Below are positions 1 to 6,846 of a DNA stretch of 10,290 nt, one piece after another. The position numbers were made by a program, and so were the translations under genes. Source of the DNA: JAVBMO01 sp031552355 (GTDB lineage Bacteria; Bacteroidota; Bacteroidia; Bacteroidales; P3). The stretch is taken from NCBI GenBank assembly GCA_031552355.1, contig JAVBMO010000004.1, positions 1 to 10,290 of the forward strand, read 5' to 3'. The notes below the pieces were generated by a model, which was not told the origin of the DNA, did no database searches, and worked only from the letters and a program-made list of their open reading frames with translations. Positions within the stretch are counted from its first letter, which is position 1, and every line of letters starts with the position of its first letter.

Positions 1-25
1 TCAAAACAAGCGGATTAGGAATCTA

Positions 26-57
26 TTTGGGGGAATGCCGTTTTTTTTATACTTTTG
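26..57 (+). promoter_or_regulatory. Bacteroidetes-type promoter of the tRNA-Val gene
   Basis: The sequence shows TTTG at 26-29 and TACTTTTG at 50-57, separated by 20 bp. This fits the established Bacteroidetes housekeeping promoter (TTTG at -33, TAnnTTTG at -7). Transcription would start a few bases downstream, just before the mature tRNA 5' end at 66. A run of eight T (41-48) fills the spacer next to the -7 element. Confidence 0.75.
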
Positions 58-65
58 CACATCAA

Positions 66-140
66 GAGACATTAGTTCAGTTGGTTTAGAACGCTACCTT
101 GACAGGGTAGAGGTCATTGGTTCGAATCCAATATGTCTCA
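66..140 (+). tRNA. tRNA-Val, anticodon GAC
   Basis: The full cloverleaf can be read by eye. The acceptor stem GAGACAT (66-72) pairs perfectly with ATGTCTC (133-139). The D stem is GTTC/GAAC (75-78/89-92). The anticodon stem CTACC/GGTAG (94-98/106-110) encloses the loop TTGACAG, which gives anticodon GAC (101-103) for valine codons GUC and GUU. The T arm is ATTGG-TTCGAAT-CCAAT (116-132). The discriminator base is A140. The 3' CCA is not encoded (ACAA follows), so it must be added by the CCA-adding enzyme. The gene has its own promoter immediately upstream and a hairpin terminator 20 bp downstream, so it looks like a single-gene transcription unit converging on engB. Confidence 0.96.
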
Positions 141-155
141 CAAGTTGGGTTATGC

Positions 156-187
156 AAAAAGGCTTGAGAATTTCTCAAGCCTTTTTT
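156..187. terminator. Bidirectional intrinsic terminator shared by tRNA-Val and engB
   Basis: A perfect 9-bp stem, GGCTTGAGA (161-169) with TCTCAAGCC (173-181), closes a 3-nt loop. It is followed by six T (182-187) and preceded by five A (156-160), so it works as a hairpin plus U-tract on both strands. On the plus strand it ends the tRNA transcript. On the minus strand it ends engB, whose stop codon (175-177) and last two or three codons lie inside the hairpin and A/T flank. Confidence 0.85.
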
Positions 188-783
188 ACATACATTTTAT
201 TCACCATTTCAACATATTCCAACAAAGTTTCTTTCCCTTGTTTTTTTTCGGAAGAAGTCAAAAAAATCAAAGGAAGTTCCTCCCAAGTTTCTTTGAGTTT
301 GTTTTTGAATTGAGACACATTTTTTGCCAATTCGTTTTGTTTACATTTATCACATTTGGTAAAAACCAAAGCAAAAGGCACACCGTTTTCTCCTAAAAAT
401 TCAATAAAATCCAAATCTATTTGCTGAGGCGAAAGGCGAGAATCCAACAGCACAAAAGTATTTATTAAATTTTCTCTTTTCAGGATATATTCCTCTATCA
501 TCTTCGCCCATTTTTTCCGGCTTTCCCGAGAAGAACGCGCATAGCCATAGCCCGGCAAATCTACTAAAAACCAATTTTTATTGATTATAAAATGATTTAT
601 CAATTGGGTTTTTCCGGGTTGCGAACTTGTTTTTGCTAAACCCTTGTGGTTGGTAAGCATATTAATCAAAGAAGATTTTCCCACATTGGAACGCCCGATA
701 AAAGCATATTCGGGAAATGCTTCTTTGGGGCATTTTCTGTAATCGGAACAACTGATAACAAATTCGGCACTTTTTATTTCCAT
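175..783 (-). CDS. engB: Ribosome biogenesis GTPase EngB/YsxC (YihA)
   Basis: This is a TRAFAC-class GTPase of the EngB/YsxC family, known to act in late assembly of the large (50S) ribosomal subunit in the cytoplasm. All G motifs are visible, numbered from the ATG at 783: G1 GRSNVGKS (residues 30-37), G2 threonine in GKTQL (59), G3 DLPG (75-78), G4 TKCD (142-145), G5 TSS (176-178). The 202-residue length is normal for the family. The open frame can be extended to a TTG at 789, but the ATG at 783 gives the family-typical start MEIKSAEFV and is preferred. No Shine-Dalgarno sequence or TAnnTTTG promoter was seen directly upstream. The gene lies 168 bp behind the GNAT acyltransferase gene, so it may be read through from that operon or use a promoter I did not recognise. 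The last codons are part of the terminator shared with tRNA-Val. Confidence 0.95.
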   Translation of the reverse strand: MEIKSAEFVISCSDYRKCPKEAFPEYAFIGRSNVGKSSLINMLTNHKGLAKTSSQPGKTQLINHFIINKNWFLVDLPGYGYARSSRESRKKWAKMIEEYILKRENLINTFVLLDSRLSPQQIDLDFIEFLGENGVPFALVFTKCDKCKQNELAKNVSQFKNKLKETWEELPLIFLTSSEKKQGKETLLEYVEMVNKMYVKKA

Positions 784-810
784 GGGCAACTAACTATGAA
801 CGATAAATTT

Positions 811-947
811 GAGTTATGAATTATAAATTAAACAGCCATTATCAATTTGAAAATTTGGCGACTAGATGAATGAAAATTGAAAACATTTTCAACAACTCAA
901 CAATTCAACAAATGTCTCGGTTGTTTTTTAAACTTTCAATTTTCAAT
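811..947. repeat. Cluster of short tandem repeats in the spacer upstream of engB
   Basis: The 168-bp gap 784-951 contains no gene but several small tandem arrays on the plus strand. They are GAGTTAT-GAATTAT-AAATTAA (7-bp units, 811-831), TGAAAAT-TGAAAAC (871-884), TCAACAAC-TCAACAAT-TCAACAAA (8-bp units, 889-912), and TTTCAAT twice (934-947). The second and fourth arrays are inverted relative to each other: TGAAAATTGAAA (871-882) and TTTCAATTTTCA (934-945) form a perfect 12-bp inverted repeat around a 51-nt loop. TTGAAAA-CA-TTTTCAA (877-892) is a further tight inverted repeat. Function is unknown. It could be slippage-derived intergenic filler, a transcript-end structure for the gene upstream, or a regulatory site for engB. 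Confidence 0.7.
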
Positions 948-951
948 AAAA

Positions 952-1968
952 TTACTTCTTTTTTCTCCGTCCGAAAATGGTCAATCGTTTAAAAAATTGA
1001 TTTTTATTATCATAAGAAACCACATGACGTTCTTTCTTTTCGGGATAAATATCGGCAAGGGTAACCAAAATACCGGTTTCGTCCACTTCGCCAAAATGAT
1101 GGTTGATTGCCGTTCCAAATGAACGCATAGTTGATGACAAATTCATATAAGCATTGATCAATGGCGGAACAGATTCCCCCATAGAACGTACCGTACGCAC
1201 CAAAATCTGATAATCTTCCTTGTAATTTCTTCCATTGAACAATTTCACCAATTCATTCCAGTCTGATGTTATTTCTAATTCTTCGTAAGGCCAGACCAAA
1301 CCATCAGGATCTGGAAAATGTTTCTTGTAAAAATAGAGAATACAATCTTTTGCCTTAACGGTCATGTGCGGATACATGGTAATTTTACCGAAAAAATATT
1401 TTATTTCAGGCATTTCGATGCAGAGAGAGCCCAAACCATCCCAAAGATTATCAAGCGAATACATTCCCTTGCGCATATTTACCGTAGGCTGGTATTCAGG
1501 TTGTACAAAAGAACGTCCTAATTCCACCGTATAAGGCAGATATTTTTCAATAAATTCTTCCGAAAAATGAAAAAGTTCCGATGTTGGGCTGTGCAAACTT
1601 CCATCAGTTTTCGTGAAAATATTTTTTCCTTCAATAAATCTGTACCCCCCCACAATCTCCTCACATTCAGGGTCCCAAACAAATAACTGCCGGAAACAAT
1701 ACGGGTCGGGCGCTATATCGAATTCATCAATATCCACAGTTTTTCCCGTACCTCCTCCTTCCGAAGCAAAGCTAAGTTCGCGAAGCCGGCCTATTTCGTT
1801 CATAATATTGGGCGAACGGTGCGCTGTTGTTACATAAATATCTTTATTTCCAAAATTAGATTTACGGAGAAAAATATCCTGAGTAAGTTCTTTTTTTAGT
1901 ATGTTTTTATCCACCGGAGCTGCAATGTAGCTGAGGTCTTTAATGTTTGTTGAATTTTGCATAAGCAT
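952..1968 (-). CDS. GNAT / hemolysin-like N-acyltransferase, probable GlsB (glycine N-acyltransferase)
   Basis: The 338-residue protein has an acyl-ACP-type N-acyltransferase domain (GNAT-like 'putative hemolysin', Acetyltransf_5/OlsB type) in roughly residues 50-165. Recognisable blocks are EIGRLRELSF (58-67), EIVGGYRF (104-111) and ELGRSFVQPEYQ (149-160). The C-terminal half, about 170-338, is specific to the Bacteroidetes-type proteins and ends in a basic tail (GRRKKK). In Bacteroides, proteins of this kind (GlsB) N-acylate glycine with 3-hydroxy fatty acids as the first step of glycine-lipid synthesis. The assignment here rests on the domain type and on the overlapping PlsC-like gene upstream. 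The start is ATG at 1968, or ATG at 1962 two codons on; neither has a Shine-Dalgarno sequence, only an A-run. The reading frame overlaps the upstream gene by 29 bp, which suggests translational coupling. An ornithine-lipid type amino-acid substrate cannot be excluded. Confidence 0.8.
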   Translation of the reverse strand: MLMQNSTNIKDLSYIAAPVDKNILKKELTQDIFLRKSNFGNKDIYVTTAHRSPNIMNEIGRLRELSFASEGGGTGKTVDIDEFDIAPDPYCFRQLFVWDPECEEIVGGYRFIEGKNIFTKTDGSLHSPTSELFHFSEEFIEKYLPYTVELGRSFVQPEYQPTVNMRKGMYSLDNLWDGLGSLCIEMPEIKYFFGKITMYPHMTVKAKDCILYFYKKHFPDPDGLVWPYEELEITSDWNELVKLFNGRNYKEDYQILVRTVRSMGESVPPLINAYMNLSSTMRSFGTAINHHFGEVDETGILVTLADIYPEKKERHVVSYDNKNQFFKRLTIFGRRKKK

Positions 1969-2818
1969 TTTTTTTCAGTTCGTAAACATAATTTCTTACA
2001 CTCAAAGCCCATTCGTTATCGGTCTTCGATTTATCGAAAGTGGTATAGGGAATCGGTGTTCCAAAAACCAAACGGATGGTTTTGCCTTCCTGTTTATACA
2101 TTTCGCGAGGCAACAAAATCAATTCTATATTGGCTTTGATTCCCAATTTTTTGCGGAAATTGGCCAAATTGTAAAACAAATTCGAATTTTTGGCTTCCAC
2201 ATAAACCGGATACAGATTGCGCTGGTATTCAATGGCCTTTTTCAAAAAAGTTTTTTTCCATTCCAAATCTTTTATTTCACCTTTTTGTTTGCGGGAACAA
2301 AGTCCGGCCGGAAAATATAACAATGCCGATTCTGAAGCAAAAGCCTCCTCCAATTTATTTTTATTTTGAGCGTTTCTTCCAAATTTATTAATGGGTACAA
2401 ATATCGGTTTCAAACCCGGAAGATTCAACAATAAATCGTTGACAGGAAACAAAATATCGGGATATTTTTCGCCCACAATACTGATTAAAGCCATGCCATC
2501 CACAGCGCCCAAAGGATGATTGGCCACAATCATAGGCCGCTGCTCTCCATCGGGCATATTTTCAGGATTTTGAATTTCGATATTAACTTTAATATCCTCA
2601 TTGATAATGGCTTTGGCAAAAGCAACTCCGAATTTTTCCTTATGCCTGAAAATGGAACCATTGACTTCTTTCAAATGAAGAAGTTTTTTCAGAAGAAATA
2701 AAACAAAATCAGGAATCCATTTCGAAAGTTTGGGATTTTTGGATTGAATGATTTTCCTTAAATCCACATAATTTTCGTTTATGGACGCACTTATTTGTTG
2801 TAAATCTGTCGATTCCAT
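1940..2818 (-). CDS. PlsC-like lysophospholipid acyltransferase family protein, probable GlsA (O-acyltransferase)
   Basis: The 292-residue protein is of the LPLAT/PlsC superfamily, expected to be membrane-associated and to transfer an acyl chain onto a hydroxyl. The catalytic block reads ANHPLGAVDG (residues 99-108), with H101 and D107 separated by five residues rather than the classical four. The acceptor-side block reads LLYFPAGLCSR (166-176), replacing the usual FPEG by FPAG. A block typical of the superfamily, PGLKPIFVPINKFGRN, lies at about 134-149. A hydrophobic stretch at 36-47 may help anchor it. In Bacteroides the O-acyltransferase GlsA adds the second chain to N-acyl-3-hydroxy-glycine; the partner GlsB-like gene overlaps the 3' end of this one. 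It lies 18 bp downstream of asd, so it is likely in the same transcript. A glycerolipid acyltransferase role is the main alternative. Confidence 0.8.
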   Translation of the reverse strand: MESTDLQQISASINENYVDLRKIIQSKNPKLSKWIPDFVLFLLKKLLHLKEVNGSIFRHKEKFGVAFAKAIINEDIKVNIEIQNPENMPDGEQRPMIVANHPLGAVDGMALISIVGEKYPDILFPVNDLLLNLPGLKPIFVPINKFGRNAQNKNKLEEAFASESALLYFPAGLCSRKQKGEIKDLEWKKTFLKKAIEYQRNLYPVYVEAKNSNLFYNLANFRKKLGIKANIELILLPREMYKQEGKTIRLVFGTPIPYTTFDKSKTDNEWALSVRNYVYELKKNAYAKFNKH

Positions 2819-2836
2819 ATTGTTCGATTTTCTATT

Positions 2837-3835
2837 TTATAATGGATGTTCCATCAAATATTTCATTATCTGAATGGCATTGGTGGCAGCGCCTTTCCGA
2901 AGATTGTCGGCAACCACCCAAATATTCAAGGTGTTGGGTTGCGAAAAATCGCGGCGGATGCGCCCTACAAAAACCTCATTTTTATCTTTTGCAAAAAGAG
3001 GCATCGGATAACTAAATTCCGCAGGATTGTCCAAAACTTTGATTCCCGGCATGGTTTCCAACAAATGGCGCACTTCTTTCAAATCGAAATCTTTATCAAA
3101 CTCAATATTTATAGCTTCGGAATGCCCCCCTATGACAGGAACACGAACCACCGTGGCGGTAATATTTATGCTTGAATCGCCCAAAATCTTACGGGTTTCG
3201 TCTATCAATTTTTGTTCCTCGGATGTATAACCATCTTCCTGAAAATCACCACCATGAGGTAATAAATTTTCATGTATTTGATGAGGATACACTTTTTTCG
3301 ATTGTATATTTTGTTGTTCGTCTTTCAATTGTTGTACGGCTTTTACGCCCGTACCGGTAACGCTTTGGTAGGTGGAAATCACCAAACGTTTGGATTTGTA
3401 AGCTTTATGCAAAGGCGCCAAAGCCAATACCATCTGAATAGTGGAACAATTGGGGTTGGCAATAATTTTATCTTTGGCTGTAATCACCTGAGCGTTGATT
3501 TCGGGCACCACCAAAGGAATTTCGGGATATTTGCGCCATGCCGAAGAATTGTCGATTACGACAGTACCTTGTTCGGCAAACAAAGGCGCATATTTCAATG
3601 AAGTGGAAGACCCTGCCGAAAAAATAGCAAAATCGGGCTTTTGCGCAATGGCATCTTCCACAGAAATTACAGAAATTTCTTTTCCTGCAAATTCAATTTT
3701 TTTTCCCACAGACCTTTCCGAAGCCGCAGGCAACAACTCAATATTTTGAAACTGAAACTCTTCCAATACTTTCAACATTACATTGCCCACCAATCCTGTG
3801 GCACCAATCAATGCAACTTTGGTTTGTTTTGTCAT
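2837..3835 (-). CDS. asd: Aspartate-semialdehyde dehydrogenase
   Basis: It catalyses NADPH-dependent reduction of aspartyl-4-phosphate to aspartate-semialdehyde, the branch-point step to lysine/diaminopimelate, threonine and methionine, in the cytosol. The N-terminal Rossmann nucleotide-binding loop GATGLVG is at residues 11-17. The catalytic cysteine is C130 in NPNCST (127-132). The C-terminal catalytic domain contains R231 and the catalytic histidine H238 in GGHSE (236-240). The length of 332 residues is normal and nothing appears missing. The start is ATG at 3835; AGGAA directly abuts it, too close to be a good ribosome-binding site. It lies 13 bp after the HAD lipoprotein gene and 18 bp before the PlsC-like gene, and so appears to be an internal gene of the minus-strand operon. 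The link to its lipid and ion-transport neighbours is unclear. Confidence 0.95.
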   Translation of the reverse strand: MTKQTKVALIGATGLVGNVMLKVLEEFQFQNIELLPAASERSVGKKIEFAGKEISVISVEDAIAQKPDFAIFSAGSSTSLKYAPLFAEQGTVVIDNSSAWRKYPEIPLVVPEINAQVITAKDKIIANPNCSTIQMVLALAPLHKAYKSKRLVISTYQSVTGTGVKAVQQLKDEQQNIQSKKVYPHQIHENLLPHGGDFQEDGYTSEEQKLIDETRKILGDSSINITATVVRVPVIGGHSEAINIEFDKDFDLKEVRHLLETMPGIKVLDNPAEFSYPMPLFAKDKNEVFVGRIRRDFSQPNTLNIWVVADNLRKGAATNAIQIMKYLMEHPL

Positions 3836-3848
3836 TTCCTATTCTATA

Positions 3849-4871
3849 TTATTTTGTAAAAACAGTATTCCAATCATTTTTGATACTAACCACCTGCCAG
3901 CCGTATTTTTTTGCCCAAGCCAAAGAGATATCGGGATTTTCGCTGTACTCAAACTCGCGTTTGGCATCATCGTGATTGATCATTATTTGAAACGAGGGAT
4001 ATTTGCTCCCTTGCGAATAGCGCAACATATACACATCGCCGCCACTGCGTTCGTTTCCGCAAGCAAAAACCGGGCGTTTTCCAATATGGCGCATAATATT
4101 CACAGGCTTTTGATTTTCGTTATTCAAACTCGTCATTTCCGGCAATATCATTAAATCGTTCACTTCTGTAGTATCTTTGTAAAGGTATTTATTCGTTGAA
4201 CCAATCACATTTTCAGGCTCAATTCCAAAAAATTCTTTCGACAAAACTCGCGTAAAATCAATTGAACTTCCTGTGCAAATATAAACCTTGAAACCATTTT
4301 CCTTCAAATAATTTAAAAGTTCTATCTGAGGTTGGTAGCGAACTTGCAACAGCGAACAATTTAAACCGGGATATTTCGCAGCAGCCAAAAATGCCTTCAC
4401 ATCCGATTGATATTCAGTTGCACTACGATTGGTAATTAGATTGATAATTTGAGCAAAATCCTTATCAGTGAATTTGTGCATGGCTGCTTTGTCGCCTTCC
4501 AAAACAGCTTTAAAAGGTTGTTGGTCTTTCAATTTCGGATTTTTTTCCGTGGCTTTATTGATCTGATAACCCATGTAAAGAAATTGTATGGCCGGATCTT
4601 CGGCAATCAAAGTTCCGTCCATGTCAAACGTGGCAATACGGTCTTCCTGAGGGATAAAATCAGTTGAGCCTTCTTTGGTTATTTTGGTAATATAATCGAC
4701 GATGGCTGTTTTCACCGCACCATCGTTCCATGAAGCCAATGCTTCTTTTTTTTCAATTTCACCCTGAGTTGTACTACAGGACGTTCCGCTTTTATTGCAG
4801 CAAGCTGAAAAAGCCACCAAAAGAAACAGCAATTGTGCTGTAAGAATACGATTGATATATGTTTTTTTCAT
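3849..4871 (-). CDS. HAD-superfamily phosphatase, predicted lipoprotein
   Basis: The 340-residue protein has a lipoprotein signal peptide: basic start (KK, R8), hydrophobic core about 9-21, lipobox FSAC with lipidated C24. It should therefore sit on the periplasmic side of a membrane. There is no acidic export signature after the cysteine, which argues against surface exposure. The HAD core is complete. Motif I is FDMDGT, with nucleophile D83 and acid/base D85. Motif II is T200 in YICTGSS. Motif III is a lysine at about 255-265 (K255 or K265). Motif IV is GNERSGGD (272-279). The segment between motifs I and II is helical and should form a C1 cap. It resembles the phosphoserine-phosphatase-like HAD_2/PF12710 group. 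The substrate is unknown; a nonspecific periplasmic phosphomonoesterase is plausible. It lies 35 bp after the ClC gene and 13 bp before asd. Confidence 0.82.
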   Translation of the reverse strand: MKKTYINRILTAQLLFLLVAFSACCNKSGTSCSTTQGEIEKKEALASWNDGAVKTAIVDYITKITKEGSTDFIPQEDRIATFDMDGTLIAEDPAIQFLYMGYQINKATEKNPKLKDQQPFKAVLEGDKAAMHKFTDKDFAQIINLITNRSATEYQSDVKAFLAAAKYPGLNCSLLQVRYQPQIELLNYLKENGFKVYICTGSSIDFTRVLSKEFFGIEPENVIGSTNKYLYKDTTEVNDLMILPEMTSLNNENQKPVNIMRHIGKRPVFACGNERSGGDVYMLRYSQGSKYPSFQIMINHDDAKREFEYSENPDISLAWAKKYGWQVVSIKNDWNTVFTK

Positions 4872-4906
4872 AAATATTGATTTGTTTGTTTTAGTAAATA
4901 TTTATT

Positions 4907-6712
4907 TTATTCCACTGAAAATGAAGATACAAAACTTCTGTATTCAGAGAAAACATTCGCACGGGAAATAAATCCTCTGTAATAGCCATCTTCCACAACG
5001 GCCAAATTATACACATTGCTGTCTTTGAAACGGTTGATAATGGTTTCCATGGAATCATTCAAATCTACCATATATTTTTCCAAATTAGGAATCATCAGGT
5101 TTTTCACATAACAGACATCGTACAAATCCTGGCGGAAAATAATGGGGCGAATATCGTCCATGGCAACCAATCCCACCAATTTGGAATCTCTGTCCAAAAC
5201 AGGAAAAACATTACGATGCGAATGTTCTATAACCTTGGTCAAATCGCGAAGCGTCCCTTCCGAAGAAACTACAGAAAAATTGGTTTCAATCAACTTTTCC
5301 ATATCCATCAACTGCCATGCGGATTTATCTTTGTTGTGGGTAATCAAATTCCCTTCCATGGCCAATTTCTTGGTATAAATCGACGATTTTTCAAACGGTT
5401 GAAGCCCCAAATACGAAATGGTTGAAGCCACCATCAAAGGCGCAAAAAGCTCGTAACCTCCCGTAATTTCAGCAATTAAGAATATTGCGGTAAGCGGCGC
5501 CTGCATAACACCGGTCATCACAGCGGCCATTCCCACAAGTGAAAAATTAATGGTAGATACATCGCCACCCAAAAGGTTAATAACCGTGGCAATGAAAAAG
5601 CCTGAAACTCCACCCAAAAACAACGAAGGCGCAAAAACCCCACCCACGCCGCCGCCACCGGTAGTTGAAGCTGTGGCAATTACTTTAAAGAAAATCATTG
5701 CCAAAAGAATCAATGCCAAAATCCATCCATTGTCGTTGAATTTTGCTAAAAAACTGTTTTTCAACAATTCTTCACCACCATTGCCATTTAGCATACAGGT
5801 CAAAGCCGGATACCCCTCACCAAATAAGGGTGGAAAAATAAAAATGAGCACTCCCAAGATAATTCCGCCGATTAAGATCCGCTTGTAGTTTTTCTTGATT
5901 TTCGAGAATTTTTTCTCAATAAAAGCAAGCATCCTTAAAAAGTATAGGCTCACCAAACTGCAAAAAAGCCCCAAAATAATGTAAAACGGAATCTGAGAAA
6001 GGGCAAACGAATCCGAAACTTTGAAAGAAAACTGGACATTGTGCCCCATAAAAAAATAGCCAAGAGAGGCTGCCGTAATAGACGAAATCAGCAAATGGAT
6101 AATGGTGGTTGTCGTCAAATCAAAAAGAAGCACTTCTATCACGAAAACAATTCCGGCAATTGGCGCCTTGAAAATTCCGGCAACAGCGCCTGCCGCCCCA
6201 CAACCAATCAACAAGATGGTGCTCCGGTAGTTCATCCTGAAAAATTTTCCCAAATTAGATCCCAAAGCGCTTCCTGTGGAAACAATCGGGGCTTCCAAAC
6301 CCACAGAACCACCAAAAGCCACCGTAATGGTCGAGGCCACCATTGAAGAATAGGTATTGTGCCGTTTTATCTGCCCTTTTTGCCGCGAAATGGCATAAAG
6401 AACTTTACTGATACCGTGTCCGATATCGTCTTTGATAAAATATTTCACAAAAAGGACGGTAATAAAAATCCCTATCATTGGGTAGGCCAAAAAAAGGAAA
6501 TTCCCTTCTTCGACAGTAAACCAAGAAGAATCGGTAATAAACTTATAGGTATAGTGGACTGTGTTTTTGAGAATTACAGCGGCCAAACCACTTAACAAGC
6601 CAACCACAAAACTCAAAAACAACATAAATCTCTTGTCTGAAACATATTTCAGCCGCCAGATGTGCGCTTTTTTGTAAATTGGATTAAAGTATGAAACTAT
6701 CTTGCCTATCAT
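4907..6712 (-). CDS. ClC-family chloride channel/transporter with C-terminal CBS pair
   Basis: This 601-residue integral inner-membrane protein of the ClC family conducts chloride or related anions, by channel activity or anion/H+ exchange. Residues about 28-440 hold the many membrane segments. Family motifs are GHGIS (98-102), GSVGLEAP with the gating glutamate E140 (135-142), FKAPIAGIVFVIE (181-193), GGVFAP with F360 (357-362), and an anion-coordinating tyrosine candidate Y446. Two CBS domains follow at about 475-530 and 540-595 and probably bind an adenine nucleotide for regulation. By eye the internal proton glutamate of E. coli ClcA (E203) aligns with V194. The ATG at 6712 lies only 7 nt from a TAnnTTTG promoter element. 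The next methionine (M30) would fall at the first membrane helix, so the first ATG is preferred. It is the first gene of the minus-strand operon. Confidence 0.93.
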   Translation of the reverse strand: MIGKIVSYFNPIYKKAHIWRLKYVSDKRFMLFLSFVVGLLSGLAAVILKNTVHYTYKFITDSSWFTVEEGNFLFLAYPMIGIFITVLFVKYFIKDDIGHGISKVLYAISRQKGQIKRHNTYSSMVASTITVAFGGSVGLEAPIVSTGSALGSNLGKFFRMNYRSTILLIGCGAAGAVAGIFKAPIAGIVFVIEVLLFDLTTTTIIHLLISSITAASLGYFFMGHNVQFSFKVSDSFALSQIPFYIILGLFCSLVSLYFLRMLAFIEKKFSKIKKNYKRILIGGIILGVLIFIFPPLFGEGYPALTCMLNGNGGEELLKNSFLAKFNDNGWILALILLAMIFFKVIATASTTGGGGVGGVFAPSLFLGGVSGFFIATVINLLGGDVSTINFSLVGMAAVMTGVMQAPLTAIFLIAEITGGYELFAPLMVASTISYLGLQPFEKSSIYTKKLAMEGNLITHNKDKSAWQLMDMEKLIETNFSVVSSEGTLRDLTKVIEHSHRNVFPVLDRDSKLVGLVAMDDIRPIIFRQDLYDVCYVKNLMIPNLEKYMVDLNDSMETIINRFKDSNVYNLAVVEDGYYRGFISRANVFSEYRSFVSSFSVE

Positions 6713-6719
6713 GATAGTG

Positions 6720-6727
6720 CAAAGGTA
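6720..6727 (-). promoter_or_regulatory. -7 promoter element for the ClC-HAD-asd-lipid gene operon
   Basis: On the minus strand the sequence reads TACCTTTG, an exact match to the Bacteroidetes -7 consensus TAnnTTTG. No clear TTTG lies at the -33 distance. Instead a short pentamer repeat (AAGTG, almost three units on the plus strand, 6744-6757) occupies that region. The element ends only 7 nt before the ClC ATG, so the predicted transcript has almost no 5' untranslated region. Confidence 0.6.
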
Positions 6728-6846
6728 CGGTATTTATTTCAAAAAGTGAAGTGAAGTTTTTTAGAAAAGGTAAAGATTTTGGCGTTAAAATCTACTCTAT
6801 TTTAGAGGCGTCAAAGCAATTTATCTGAAAAAATACAGCTCATTTC

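Noticed and set aside
35..313. 92-codon plus-strand open frame
   Set aside because: It runs through the tRNA-Val gene, the terminator and the antisense of engB; it is not a gene.
412..563. Two minus-strand TAGATTTG matches (412-419, 556-563) resembling -7 elements
   Set aside because: Both lie inside the engB coding region, with no minus-strand gene starting downstream of them in the window.
784..789. Extension of EngB to an upstream TTG start at 789
   Set aside because: The ATG at 783 gives the family-typical N-terminus MEIKSAEFV; the TTG adds only two residues and has no supporting ribosome-binding site.
889..912. Possible CRISPR-like array from the TCAACAAN repeats
   Set aside because: The units are 8 bp with no spacers and no cas genes nearby; this is a simple tandem repeat.
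4871..4904. AT-rich inverted repeat TAAATATT/AATATTTA in the ClC-HAD gap
   Set aside because: Eight A/T-only base pairs around an 18-nt loop are easily found by chance in such AT-rich spacer DNA, and no T-run follows.
6041..6346. Plus-strand open frames antisense to the ClC gene (also 5550-5888)
   Set aside because: They lie opposite conserved ClC motifs and have odd compositions with no recognisable domain.
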